Below are positions 11,619-23,120 of a DNA stretch of 64,000 bases, one piece after another. The stretch's first letter is position 1; every line of letters begins with the position of its first letter. A program made the translations under genes and the position numbers. The notes under the pieces were generated by a model that did not search any database, was not told the DNA's origin, and saw nothing but the letters and a program-made list of their open reading frames with translations. Source of the stretch: Onthophagus taurus (Eukaryota > Arthropoda > Insecta > Coleoptera > Scarabaeidae); contig NC_091971.1 of NCBI RefSeq assembly GCF_036711975.1, positions 18,979,501 to 19,043,500 on the forward strand. Direction: 5' to 3'.

Positions 11619-12696
11619 TTAACATATGTTTGATTTTAATTAAAACACTTGTCTCAAAACATTTCAATCGAGAAAGAAAAGAACCGCGTTAGTTCACCTG
11701 TAAAGAAAGAAAAACACAAAAAACGTTTTAATGATTTATTTATAAACCCATTGATATTAATTAATTTTTAAGTATCCCATCAAAGATATCCCTGACAACA
11801 AGTTTCTTAAATATAGCGAACAAATGAGTGAAAACAACACAAACAGTGTATTATGTGATACTATTCTTGGTAAATTTGCATATTTTACATTCTAATTGTT
11901 ATTCAAGAACTTCGATTATTCTGTATTGAAAGGCTAAATTATATTCATGATTAATGGAAATTACGAGTAAATGTATATCAAAGATAAAAATTGAAACCTT
12001 TTAGAGAGTAACAAGATTTAATAGACGGCATTGACACTAACCGTGGAGAACTTACTTGATTTTAATTTTCTTTCCTGTTACTTTATAATTGAATCATGTC
12101 GTTTATTAGAAAAACTATGTAACAATTTAACCACAGTTTAACACACAACGTGTATCCCACGCGGACGACGTCTAATTATTATCTATGTTCCGGCATTATT
12201 TTTCGCGGTTACACTAACTAAAAAATAATCGTATCTACAATAAAATAGACGGACGTAACCAAAGAATGACTGTAAGTAGACGTAGTTGTTGGTGCGGAGT
12301 TTAGTAGGCACTTTTCCACAAAAACGCGATTGCGTCACTTGCGCGCGAAATTACGTTTTGTTTACATGCAATCGCGGCAAAGGCCAAGCACAAATAAATT
12401 ATGTAACGCAATCGGAAAGGTTTTTTTTTTACATCAGGTTTATGTGTGATCTGCACGCCTTAATTTTAATGTTCTATTTGTTTTCGACGTCTTCTAGATA
12501 TCTAGGGGAATTTCGTTATCAATTTTTTTGACAACTTCTGAATCTGTCATTTTACAACTTTCAAACGATTCTATTACATATCCCTATAATTTCACAAAAT
12601 AATCTAATTATTGTTTATTAATTAATTTATAATTCGATTTTAATAATATTAATAAAGCAATTTTAACTAATTAACCAATGAAACGATTAATTTGAA
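11619..12696. other. SCAP-PIGT intergenic region, probable SCAP 5' UTR and promoter
   Basis: Unique AT-rich DNA upstream of the divergent SCAP gene. On the minus strand a pyrimidine tract and CAG (11698-11710) form a good 3' splice site just upstream of the SCAP ATG, implying a noncoding first exon further right, perhaps near 12170-12320 where base composition is less AT-biased and CG dinucleotides are common. Open frames here look like chance. No promoter element is defined. Confidence 0.4.
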
Positions 12697-12870
12697 GATG
12701 GCGCTAATAGTAGTAAATTAAAAAAAGGAATCTGTAATAATTTAACTTTAAAGTGTTTTTCATTTGTGAAAGTCGCAAATTTCCTGGATGAAATAATTTA
12801 TTTAAGTGTATTTTAGATCAGATTCCATGATTTTAATTAACAAAATCAAAACTAAAGATAAAATAAGAAC
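12697..12870 (+). repeat. Upstream duplicate of the PIGT 5' flank (start codon lost)
   Basis: This segment matches 13420-13594 at an offset of 723-724 bases, starting at GATGGCGCTAATA and including GGAATCTGTAATAATTTAAC and the leader just before PIGT. The PIGT start ATG at 13587 corresponds to ATA at 12863 here, and similarity stops a few bases later. It is therefore a copy of the PIGT promoter/5' leader that cannot start the protein. The two copies bracket a short satellite array. Confidence 0.88.
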
Positions 12871-13419
12871 ATATACATTATGTCAGAATTGATGGCTTTT
12901 GTAGTTACACTTGATCATAATTCATAAAGTAAAGGTGATGGAGAAAAGTATTTGGGGAATAAATTGTTTATAATGAACCAAAAAGACATTATCTACAACC
13001 AGGTGTATCTCAGCTATAACCGTATTCTAGTTAGAATGTGAAAATGTCCAAAATGTCGAGATTGGCAATTTTTGTAATTAAATTCGATCATCACTTGTAA
13101 AGTAAAGGTGATGGAGAAAAGTATTTGGGGAATAAATTGTTTATAATAAACCAAAAAGGCATTATTTACAACCAGGTTTAACTCAGCCATAACCGTATTC
13201 CAGTTAGAATGTGAAAGTGTCCAAAATGTCAAAATTGGCAATTTTTGTAATTAAATTCGATAATAACTCATAAAGTAAAGGTGATGGAGAAAAATATTTG
13301 GAGAATAAATTGCTTATAATGAACCAAAAAGACATTATCTACAACCAGGTTTAACCAGGTTTGTATATGTATAAAGAAGGGTTATTTCTATTATAAACTT
13401 ATACCGTACAAGCGTTACA
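12871..13419 (+). repeat. Short satellite array (about 3 units of 173 bp) between PIGT 5' duplicates
   Basis: Three units with the landmark GGTGATGGAGAAAAGTATTT recur at a spacing of 173 bases. They belong to the same family and orientation as the large array at 16085-19830. The 173-bp form (with the extra TCCAAAATG) is the variant at the left edge of that array, so this cluster is most like the edge units. Open frames in it are not genes. Confidence 0.9.
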
Positions 13420-13586
13420 GATGGCGCTAATAATAGTAAATTAAAAAAAGGAATCTGTAATAATTTAACCTCAAAATGTTTTTCGTTTGTGAAAGCCGCA
13501 AATTTTCTGGATGAAATAATTTATTTAAGTGTATTTTAGATAAGATTCCATGATTTTAATTAGCAAAATCAAAAACCAAAGATAAA

Positions 13587-15356
13587 ATGAGAATAATAGC
13601 AATATTAACACTACTTTTTTCATCAACATCATCAAAAATACACAACGATATTTTTACCGAAGACTTATTCATTAAACCGCTTAATAACGAACAACTTTAC
13701 GCCCATTTCCGATTTACTACAAAATGGGATGTTGATTCCACCAAAGACGATCGTAAGCCACATATTTAAAATGTTCAATATTTATATTTTTAACGATTAT
13801 TTCTTATAACAGTTTTTCAAACAAGATTATTTTCTCGTGCTCTCAGCGAGATAATCGTTCGTTTCAACATCCAAGAACTTCACATTACTTTAACAGCAGG
13901 TTTGTGGCGTTATGAAACTTGGGGATACCCTGCTGATGATGCAGCACCAGGAGCGGAAGTTTGGGCGTGGTTTAAAAACACCACAGAAGATGTAGATAAG
14001 AATTGGACTGATTTAACCAACTTTTTATCTGGTTTGATATGTGCCTCCTTAAATCAGATGGACGCTCGGAACAGTATTGTTCCAGATATCTCATTTAAAC
14101 CACAAGGAGTTGTGTTAGATAATGTTAATTCAAGTTTTTTGCGATATTCGTCATTACCCCGGGAGATTGTTTGTACCGAAAATTTAACTCCTTGGAAGAA
14201 GTTGTTACCGTGTGACTCAAAAATGGGTTTAGCCTCACTTTTAAATGCTGGGAATATTCATAATACGCGTTATCATTCATTAGGGATACACCTAAAACCA
14301 ATTTGTAGAGATGTAAATTGTGAGGAAACTTCATTATTGTTACATCAAACTGTGGATTTAGTTTATGATTATTTGATTATGAGGACTCGAAATTGGTCAT
14401 TGAGGTCGCTATTTGGTCAGGGGATTTTAAATTCTTGCCCATTAGCCAGTTCAAGTTCTATTTATGTGGATGTTTCGAAAAATTTTACAACGAATCGATT
14501 TAAATTGTCCCCTGAACCTGAATTTTTTACCTCAAAACGGGGTGGTGATGATAAATTGTTAGGTAAATACAAGGTTATTGATGGTAAACCCATGAATATT
14601 GGGGTTAATTATATTGATCAACCTAATTATGAAGTGAATATACCCCCGGTGATTTATGCTAGTCAATATAAAATAGGTTATGGCCAACAACGAGGGGGAT
14701 TAGTTAATAAGATTTATAATAACCATTGGGGTAGTTTGGAAGTGGTTTTGTTGCAAAATATTCCGTGGTATGTCCCGATTTATTTGCATACTTTAAAAAT
14801 AATTTCAAATAACCAACATTTGAAGCCATTAAAGATGATTTATAAACCAGGACAACCTCGTGAAAAACCACACAATTTAGAAATCGTTCTAAAACTTCCC
14901 CCTAAATCTTCAACTTCCATAAGTATCGATTTTGAATACATGTTTTTGAAATGGCAAGAATACCCGCCTGATGCTAATCATGGCTTTTATATCAGCTCCT
15001 CAATTATATCAGCATGGTTACCTTTAGCAAGGAATTATACTGGTTTACCTCAAGATGCCATAACTTTTTCTGATAGTTTTAATGCTTCCCGAAGTGGTTA
15101 TTTGGTTCAAATTCGCACAGAATCAATTGTTATTACTTTACCTACACCCGATTTTAGTATGCCTTATAATGTTATTTGTTTAGCTTGTACTGTTGTTGCT
15201 TTAGCATTCGGCCCCTTACATAACATCACTACAAAAAGACTTATTTTAGTTGTTAAAAAATCCAGTCCGTTTTGGCGTTTTTTTGATTTTACAAGTAGCA
15301 AGAAAAAAAATGGAAACAATGAAAATGTAGATAATCTAGATAAGAAAAATGAATAG
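13587..15356 (+). CDS. PIGT: GPI transamidase component PIG-T, 2 exons, 569 aa
   Basis: PIG-T is a type I ER membrane subunit of the GPI transamidase, which replaces C-terminal signal peptides of proteins with a GPI anchor. Exon 1 is 13587-13752 and exon 2 is 13813-15356, with a 60-bp GT/AG intron. The frame encodes 569 residues against about 578 in human. It shows a signal peptide (about residues 1-16), LWRYETWGYP, AEVWAWF, ENLTPWKKLLPC (the most conserved family block), LPREIVCTE, DANHGFYISSS, then LPTPDFSMPYNVICLACT leading into the single C-terminal membrane segment and a basic lysine-rich tail. The start is fixed by the signal peptide. An AATAAA lies about 30 bases past the stop. The 5' leader is duplicated upstream (12697-12870). 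Satellite DNA of one family lies on both sides of the gene. Confidence 0.97.
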
Positions 15357-16084
15357 ATAAATAGTTTTTTTTTTAAATTTTTGTTTAATAAATAGTTCCA
15401 AATTGGTTTTTCTATTTAATATTAACCCTCCGCCTGTCGGGCGCGCTTCCTTAATACTTTCGATCGACTGTGGTCTGTGGAGTTTAAAATAGTGGTAATT
15501 TGTCATATATGTATATATTTTGTATGATCCTTGTAATATACAGGTCCGCTGACATGTACAGAAACGGTCGGTTATCTCCTAAAGTAAGGCAGCTACCAAA
15601 AATATTAAGATACTGAACTTTTAGTGTTTTTGAAAATAAAGACAAATTAAGTATACAGGGTCAGTCAAAAAGTTATGACGAAATCAAGTTGTGTTTTGTT
15701 TAATGGAACATTCTGTATATTATTCCATATTTCGGTTCATCTCGAAATTCTAAACAAAATTCGTGTAGCTCATCGTAAACCTAAACTTAATCGTTTTCGA
15801 GATATTGAACTTTGAAAGTCACTTATAAACTACACAAAAATCTTTTTGTCGATTATATTAATAATTAATCAAGGTACCTTTAAAAGTTTCTTATCTCCAT
15901 AGCAAAGTAGTGACATACACATGTCAAAAATACAAAAATAGTTTAAATAATTTGTGACCAAAGATAAATTACGTCTTTAATTACATAAATTTGTAAATTT
16001 TTAAAAGCTCGATATCTGAAAAACGGTTAAGTTAAGGTCTATGATGTGTTACATGAATTTTGTTTACAATTTCGAGATGAACTG

Positions 16085-19000
16085 TCAAAATTAGTGGTTT
16101 TTGTAATTAATCTTGATCATAACTCAAAAAATAAACGTGATGGAGAAAAGTATTTGGGGAATAAATTGTTTATAATGAACCAAAAAGACATTATCCACAA
16201 CCAGGTTTAACTCAGCTATAATCGTATTCTAGTTAGAATGTGAAAATGTCCAAAATGTCAAAATTGGTGGTTTTAGTAATTAAACTTGATCATAATTCAC
16301 AAAGTGAAGGTGATGGAGAAAAGTATTTGGGGAATAAATTGTTTATAATGAACCAAAAAGGCATTATCTACAACCAGGTTTAACTCAGCTATAACCGTAT
16401 TCTAGTTAGAATGTGAAAATGTCTAAATTGGCGATTTTTATAATTAAATTCGATCATAACTCGTAAAGTGAAGGTGATGGAGAAAGGTATTTGGGGAATA
16501 AATTGTTTATAATGAACCAAAAAGACATTATCCACCACCAGGTTTAACTCAGCTATAACCGTATTCTAGTTATAATGTGAAAATGTTTAAATTGGCGATT
16601 TTTGTAATTAAATTCGGTCATAACTCATAAAGTAAAGGTGATGGAGAAAAGTATTTGGGGAATAAATTGTTTATAATGAACCAAAAAGATATTATTCACA
16701 ACCAGGTTTAACGCAGCTATAACCGTATTCTAGTTATAATGTGAAAATGTCTAAATTGGCGATTTTTGTAATTAAATTCGATCATAACTCATAAAGTAAA
16801 GGTGATGGAGAAAAGTATTTGGGGAATAAATTGTTTATAATGAACCAAAAAGACATTATCCACAACCAGGTGTAACTCAGCTATAACCGTATTCTAGTTA
16901 GAATGTGAAATTGTCAAAATTGGCGATTTTTGTAATTAAGTTCGATCATAACTCATAAAGTAAATTTGATGGAGAAAAGTACTTAGGGAATAAATTGTTT
17001 ATAATGAACCAAAAAGGCATTATCTACAACCAGGTTTAACTCAGCTATAACCGTATTCTAGTTAGATTGTGAAAATGTCTAAATTAGCGATTTTTGTAAT
17101 TAAATTCGATCATAATTCGTAAAGTGAAGGTGATGGAGAAAAGTAATTGGGGAATAAATTGTTTATAATGAACCAAAAAGACATTATCCACCACCAGGTT
17201 TAACTCAGCTATAACCGTATTCTAGTTAGAATGGGAAAATGTCTAAATTGGCGATTTTTGTAATTAAATTCGATCATAACTCGTAAAGTGAAGGTGATGG
17301 AGAAAAGTAATTGGGGAATAAATTGTTTATAATGAACCAAAAAGACATTATCCACCACCAGGTTTAACTCAGCTATAACCGTATTCTAGTTAGAATGGGA
17401 AAATGTCTAAATTGGCGATTTTTGTAATTAAATTCGATCATAACTCGTAAAGTGAAGGTGATGGAGAAAAGTAATTGGGGAATAAATTGTTTATAATGAA
17501 CCAAAAAGACATTATCCACCACCAGGTTTAACTCAGCTATAACCGTATTCTAGTTAGAAGGTGAAAATGTCAAAATTGGCGATTTTTATAATTAAATTCG
17601 ATCATAACTAATAAAGTAAAGGTGATAGAGAAAAACATTTGGGGAATAAATTGTTCATAATGAACCAAAAGGACATTATCTACAACCAGGTTTAACTCAG
17701 CTATAACCGTATTCTAGTTATAATGTGAAAATGTCAAAATTGGCGATTTTTGTAAGTAAATTCGATCATAACTCGTAAAGTAAAGGTGATGGAGAACAGT
17801 AATTGGGGAATAAATTGTTTATAATGAACCAAAAAGACATTATCCACAACCAGGTGTAACTCAGCTATAACCGTATTCTAGTTAGAAGGTGAAAATGTCA
17901 AAATTGGCGATTTTTGTAAGTAAATTCGATCATAACTCGTAAAGTAAAGGTGATGGAGAACAGTAATTGGGGAATAAATTGTTTATAATGAACCAAAAAG
18001 ACATTATCCACAACCAGGTGTAACTCAGCTATAACCGTATTCTAGTTAGAATGTGAAATTGTCAAAATTGGCGATTTTTGTAATTAAGTTCGATCATAAC
18101 TCATAAAGTAAATTTGATGGAGAAAAGTACTTGGGGAATAAATTGTTTATAATGAACCAAAAAGGCATTATCCACCACCAGGTTTAACTCAGCTATAACC
18201 GTATTCTAGTTAGAATGGGAAAATGTCTAAATTGGCGATTTTTGTAATTAAATTCGATCATAACTCGTAAAGTGAAGGTGATGGAGAAAAGTAATTGGGG
18301 AATAAATTGTTTATAATGAACCAAAAAGACATTATCCACCACCAGGTTTAACTCAGCTATAACCGTATTCTAGTTAGAAGGTGAAAATGTCAAAATTGGC
18401 GATTTTTATAATTAAATTCGATCATAACTCGTAAAGTAAAGGTGATGGAGAACAGTAATTGGGGAATAAATTGTTTATAATGAACCAAAAAGACATTATC
18501 CACAACCAGGTGTAACTCAGCTATAACCGTATTCTAGTTAGAAGGTGAAAATGTCAAAATTGGCGATTTTTGTAAGTAAATTCGATCATAACTCGTAAAG
18601 TAAAGGTGATGGAGAACAGTAATTGGGGAATAAATTGTTTATAATGAACCAAAAAGACATTATCCACAACCAGGTGTAACTCAGCTATAACCGTATTCTA
18701 GTTAGAATGTGAAATTGTCAAAATTGGCGATTTTTGTAATTAAGTTCGATCATAACTCATAAAGTAAATTTGATGGAGAAAAGTACTTGGGGAATAAATT
18801 GTTTATAATGAACCAAAAAGGCATTATCCACCACCAGGTTTAACTCAGCTATAACCGTATTCTAGTTAGAATGGGAAAATGTCTAAATTGGCGATTTTTG
18901 TAATTAAATTCGATCATAACTCGTAAAGTGAAGGTGATGGAGAAAAGTAATTGGGGAATAAATTGTTTATAATGAACCAAAAAGACATTATCCACCACCA

Positions 19001-19830
19001 GGTTTAACTCAGCTATAACCGTATTCTAGTTAGAAGGTGAAAATGTCAAAATTGGCGATTTTTATAATTAAATTCGATCATAACTCATAAAGTAAAGGTG
19101 ATAGAGAAAAACATTTGGGGAATAAATTGTTCATAATGAACCAAAAGGACATTATCTACAACCAGGTTTAACTCAGCTATAACCGTATTCTAGTTATAAT
19201 GTGAAAATGTCAAAATTGGCGATTTTTGTAAGTAAATTCGATCATAACTCGTAAAGTAAAGGTGATGGAGAACAGTAATTGGGGAATAAATTGTTTACAA
19301 TGAACCAAAAAGACATTATCCACAACCAGGTGTAACTCAGCTATAACCGTATTGTAGTTAGAAGATGAAAATGTCAAAATTGGCGATTTTTATAATTAAA
19401 TTCGATCATAACTCATAAAGTAAAGGTGATAGAGAAAAACATTTGGGGAATAGATTGTTCATAATGAACCAAAAGGACATTATCTACAACCAGGTTTAAC
19501 TCAGCTATAACCGTATTCTAGTTAGATGGTGAAAATGTCAAAATTGGCGATTTTTGTCATTAAATTCGATCATAATTCACAAAGTGAAGGTGATGGAGAA
19601 AAGTATTTGAGGAATAAATTATTTATAACGAAGCAAAAAGACATTATCCACCACCAGGTTTAACTCAGGTATAACCGTATTCTAGTTAGAATGTGAATAT
19701 GTCCAAAATGTCAAAATTGGCGATTTTTGTAAGTAAATTCGATCATAACTCGTAAAGTAAAGGTGGTGAAGAAAATTAATTGGGGAATAAATTGTTTATA
19801 ATGAACCAAAAAGACATTATCTACAACCTT
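16085..19830 (+). repeat. 164-bp satellite array, about 23 units, with a 656-bp higher-order repeat
   Basis: Landmarks GGGGAATAAATTGTTTATAA and CTCAGCTATAACCGTATTCT recur every 164 bases, or 173 at the left edge and near the right edge. Variant units repeat in blocks: the form with AAATTTGATGGAGAAAAGTA recurs exactly 656 bases apart (near 18113 and 18769), which is four units, so part of the array expanded as a tetramer. The array is noncoding and lies wholly inside the TTAA element. Confidence 0.95.
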
Positions 19831-19914
19831 AACCAAACTTAACTACTTGGTGGTGACATGATGTAGTATTTCTTGATATGAAGCATTGTAAAATTGAAAC
19901 ATTTCTTTCAAGTT

Positions 19915-20918
19915 TTCTTAAGAACTCAATTTTCAACATCATAATCTAGTTTATCTAAAGCATGCTTCACACAATTATGGAGAATGTGGGCATAGCAGTT
20001 AGCTTTAAATATTGCCATTTTGTTGCCTTAAATGAGAAAACAGAGAATTATGTTCCCCAAAATTGGTATTACAATTATCTGCATTGAAAGCACTAACAAA
20101 GGCGATTGATAAATTATTACATTCTAAACAATTATTTAATATGAAATGCATAGCTAATGCGTTTTCGTCAGGATTTTCTATAAAGTCAAGCATCTTATTA
20201 ACGACCCCATAGCCATCATTAAAATATTGTACAGCTATTACAAAAAATTTCCTGTTTTTTACATTGGTGGCATCAATTTGCACATAATAAAATTTATTTT
20301 GTAAATCATCAAGAACTATTTTTTTAGCATTTGGGCCAGCAACTTTAACCATAATCCCATCAGACTTGGCACGGCCTAAATGCAGCTTATTTGTTAAACT
20401 TTTCTCATTACTATTACTAAAAATATGCTTGAGCACTTTTATGCCATAGTCGAAACTATTATATGACAAATTGTGTTTTATGCTATGATACAGTAATCCT
20501 AATTCAATTGCAGCCACATTGTTTTCTTCTGGTGAATGATTTGATGTGCAGAAAGTTGTTATTAAATTGTTATTTGCTGCCACTTTTGATTGTGTGATAT
20601 GTATTTTCGTCAATTCATGCTGTTTTACCTAAACATATGAATATTTAATTATTATTGTATGTATAATGTATTGTATTATACAACACATATTTGTACAGGT
20701 TAATTTACTTCTTATACGCTTAGTTACTTACGGAAGTTAATCCTTGACTTTTAATAGACAGTCTTACGTACATAAAGTTCATCATTAATTTTAGAAGATT
20801 TTAGCCATTTGTATGTGTTAGACCACTCTTTTCGATACTTCAGCTTCTTAGTGGGTGGAGCTTTAATCTTCAGGTTCTCGTCTATATTTGTATCATTTTC
20901 TTTTACTTCGTCACTCAT
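19915..20918 (-). pseudogene. Broken hAT-type (ZNF862/DUF4371-like) transposase gene
   Basis: Minus strand. An ATG at 20916-20918 begins MSDEVKENDTNID, followed by KKLKYRKEWSNTYKWLK, the usual N-terminus of hAT-derived ZNF862-like proteins. After a possible intron (GTAAG near 20777, AG near 20624) the frame resumes KQHELTKIHITQSK and runs about 200 codons, including FYYVQIDATNVKNRKFF and FVSAFNADNCNTNFG. A frameshift near 20010 then leads to IFKANCYAHILHNCVKHALD before a stop. The CxxC zinc-finger segment expected after the N-terminus and the hAT dimerisation C-terminus are missing. It sits inside the TTAA-flanked element, which is not a hAT-type insertion. Confidence 0.65.
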
Positions 20919-21478
20919 CTTGATCTTATTATACTTTATATTAAATTTAATACATGCACAAATGCATTTTAAACCACAAGAAGTAGTTAAAAACAGTAAA
21001 GAGTGAAGTTAGCACCAGATGGTCACATTCAAAACATCAGACGCCCTCTGATGGAGAGTTTCGGTAACCACCGCTTAATGACAGATGTCAGGTCATAGGT
21101 TCTTTTTTGATTTACGTCTTACATATTTTTTTTAAAAATAGAGGAGGATTGAAGAATATTAGAGAAGGGAGGAGATAGCCTGTTAAATAGAGGATACTCC
21201 TCTGAAATAGAAGAGAGTTGGTAACCCTAATTATAAGGTAGTCGTGGACAAAAAATATTATGTAGCGACTATTTGGAATTTTGAAAAGCAGTTTTGTGTG
21301 TATAGCGAAAACAGTTTTTGCCGTGGACTTGTAGACCACACCCGACAGACGGAGGGTTAAATTTACCTTTCCATCTCCATCACAAAAACATCTATGGTTG
21401 TTGACACAACAATCAAAACGTCACGACATAACCTCAAAAAATCAATCGTAATTTTAAAATTTCTAAAAATATTTAAGA

Positions 21479-22642
21479 ATGTTACCCGGTATTGGAATTT
21501 TCGGTACCGGACCGGCGGTAAAAGTATTAATTCCAATTTTGCGTGAAAACGGGTTTAAAATTGAAGCGATATGGAGTAGAACGATTCAAGATGCCCAGGA
21601 ATTAGCAAAAGAACAAAATATCCCTTTTTACACGAATAAAATCGACGACGTTCTCCTTCGAAAAGACGTCGTATTAATTTTCGTTTTATGTTCGCCCAAT
21701 CTTCATGCTCAAATAAGTGTGAAAGCACTTGGAATTGGTAAACACATTGTTTGTGATAAACCTGCCGGATTGAGTCAAGCGGACGCTTTAAAAATGGTTA
21801 ATGCAAGTCAATATTATCCGGCTTTAATTTCAATAATAAATCACTCATTTCGATTTCTTCCTGCTTTTACGGCAATGAGAAAACAGGTTGGTGATGATTA
21901 TCTTGGTTCGTCGATTAAATTAATTGATGTTCGGATACAATGTGGTAGTTTGTATTCTGAAGCTGATAATTTTGATTGGAGGTGTAATGATATTATGGGT
22001 GGTGGAATTTTAAATTTAATTGGAAGTCATGTAGTGGATACTGTTACTTATATAACCGGAGCGAAAGCTTTGCGGGTACACGGAGTTGTTAGAACTTTTA
22101 CAAAAACAACGAAAAGTATCAATGGAATCCGACAGATTTCAGCGCCAGATTTTTGCACATTTCAAATGGAATTGGAGGGAGGAATTTTAGTTACAGCTAC
22201 ATTAAATAGTCAATTAGTAAATAATTCCTTTCATCAAGATATTGTTATAACTGGAAATGATGGTTATTTAACTGTACGTGGTTGTGAATTATTTGGTAAA
22301 AGAAATGGCGATCTTGAAGAAGTATTATTAAGTGAAGCCGACAATAAAGAATGGGTTGTTTCTAATAATTTACCTCGACCGTACATTTTAGGGTTATATA
22401 AAATGATTGGTGCTTTACGAGAAGCTTTTCTTCCCGTGTCAGAAACAGCAGGTTGGATAAAAGACCCTGTTTGTTTTGCAGCAGGATTTGATGATGGTTT
22501 ATATGTCCAAGCCGTTTTAAGCGCTATTAAACAGTCGTCTCAAATCAAACAATGGGTTAAAGTTGATGTTATGACTGAACAACCCGATACAAACGCTTTA
22601 TTAAGTGCCGCCGTCCGAAGAACTGCTATTTCTATCACTTAA
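21479..22642 (+). CDS. GFOD: Glucose-fructose oxidoreductase domain-containing protein (GFOD1/2), 387 aa
   Basis: A single-exon member of the Gfo/Idh/MocA NAD(P)-dependent oxidoreductase family, orthologous in length and sequence to vertebrate GFOD1/GFOD2. The N-terminal Rossmann fold (about residues 1-125) starts MLPGIGIFGTGPA and has the dinucleotide-loop equivalent IWSRT and then KALGIGKHIVCDKPAG. The C-terminal alpha/beta domain (about 130-380) has DIMGGGILNLIGSHVVD, NGIRQISAPDFCTFQMELEGG and the tail VMTEQPDTN. The substrate of this animal family is not established, so the enzyme name is historical. The start is the first in-frame ATG and matches the conserved MLPG. The upstream 120 bases form the whole gap to the TTAA element, so its promoter is close to transposon DNA. 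Confidence 0.95.
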   Translation: MLPGIGIFGTGPAVKVLIPILRENGFKIEAIWSRTIQDAQELAKEQNIPFYTNKIDDVLLRKDVVLIFVLCSPNLHAQISVKALGIGKHIVCDKPAGLSQADALKMVNASQYYPALISIINHSFRFLPAFTAMRKQVGDDYLGSSIKLIDVRIQCGSLYSEADNFDWRCNDIMGGGILNLIGSHVVDTVTYITGAKALRVHGVVRTFTKTTKSINGIRQISAPDFCTFQMELEGGILVTATLNSQLVNNSFHQDIVITGNDGYLTVRGCELFGKRNGDLEEVLLSEADNKEWVVSNNLPRPYILGLYKMIGALREAFLPVSETAGWIKDPVCFAAGFDDGLYVQAVLSAIKQSSQIKQWVKVDVMTEQPDTNALLSAAVRRTAISIT

Positions 22643-22796
22643 AAAGAGTTAAAGTTTTGTTATTGCCTATTTTATTATATTATAAAACGCTATATAGTTT
22701 ATTTAAGAATTAAGTTATATTCAGTATTATCAAATTGTAATCTCTTTAAAAATATTAAAGCTTTTTTAAATTGATTTTTAATCCTTTTTTGTAAAA

Positions 22797-23012
22797 AAAA
22801 AACGCCATCTCTTTTCGCAGAAATAAATCAACTTTACTTCATAAATCAACATAACCTCACCTTTATTAAAACCTCAATTTTAAGGAACTATTCAAGTAAA
22901 AACGATGCTCTTTTCAAATTTAAAACAAATTCCTTCTTTATTAAGTTCAGCAACTAAATTAATTACCACAAACGTAATTAATATCTAGCGATTTTAAAAA
23001 TTTTTGATAAAG
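22797..23012 (+). repeat. Upstream tandem copy of the MRPS14 promoter and first exon
   Basis: This 216-bp segment repeats at 23013-23230 from CGCCATCTCTTTT through the first coding exon and into the intron. Its ATG at 22905 opens 23 codons (to 22973) identical to MRPS14 exon 1 except one Pro-to-Ser change, and it is followed by GTAATT instead of GTAAGT. It could act as an alternative first exon splicing to 23247, since the phase would be the same, or be silent. Confidence 0.88.
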
Positions 23013-23120
23013 AAAAAGCGCCATCTCTTTTCGATGATATAAATCAACCCTACTTCATAAATCAACATAACCTCAATTTTATTAAAACCTCAATTTTAAG
23101 GAACTATTCGAATAAAAACG

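Larger units (their letters stand above)
15426..21356. mobile_element. 5.9-kb TTAA-flanked, piggyBac-like nonautonomous element
   Basis: Left terminus TTAA-CCCTCCGCCTGTCGGG (15422 on) and right terminus, read in reverse, TTAA-CCCTCCGTCTGTCGGG (21360 back) are inverted repeats flanked by TTAA on both sides. This is the piggyBac-superfamily hallmark (TTAA target, ends starting CCC). A GTGGTCT block recurs near both ends. No piggyBac transposase is inside. Instead there is a 3.7-kb satellite array and a broken hAT-type gene on the minus strand. The element fills the whole space between PIGT and GFOD. Boundaries are by eye; target duplication cannot be tested without an empty site. Confidence 0.75.

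Noticed and set aside
12286..12531. 81-codon open frame upstream of PIGT
   Set aside because: No family resemblance, cysteine- and phenylalanine-rich by chance, in the probable SCAP 5' UTR/promoter region.
13014..13241. 75-codon minus-strand open frame
   Set aside because: It is inside the short satellite array and its peptide repeats itself with the unit period.
16085..19830. A CRISPR-like array
   Set aside because: Regular spacing, but the whole 164-bp unit is repeated with no unique spacers, and the genome is eukaryotic; this is satellite DNA.
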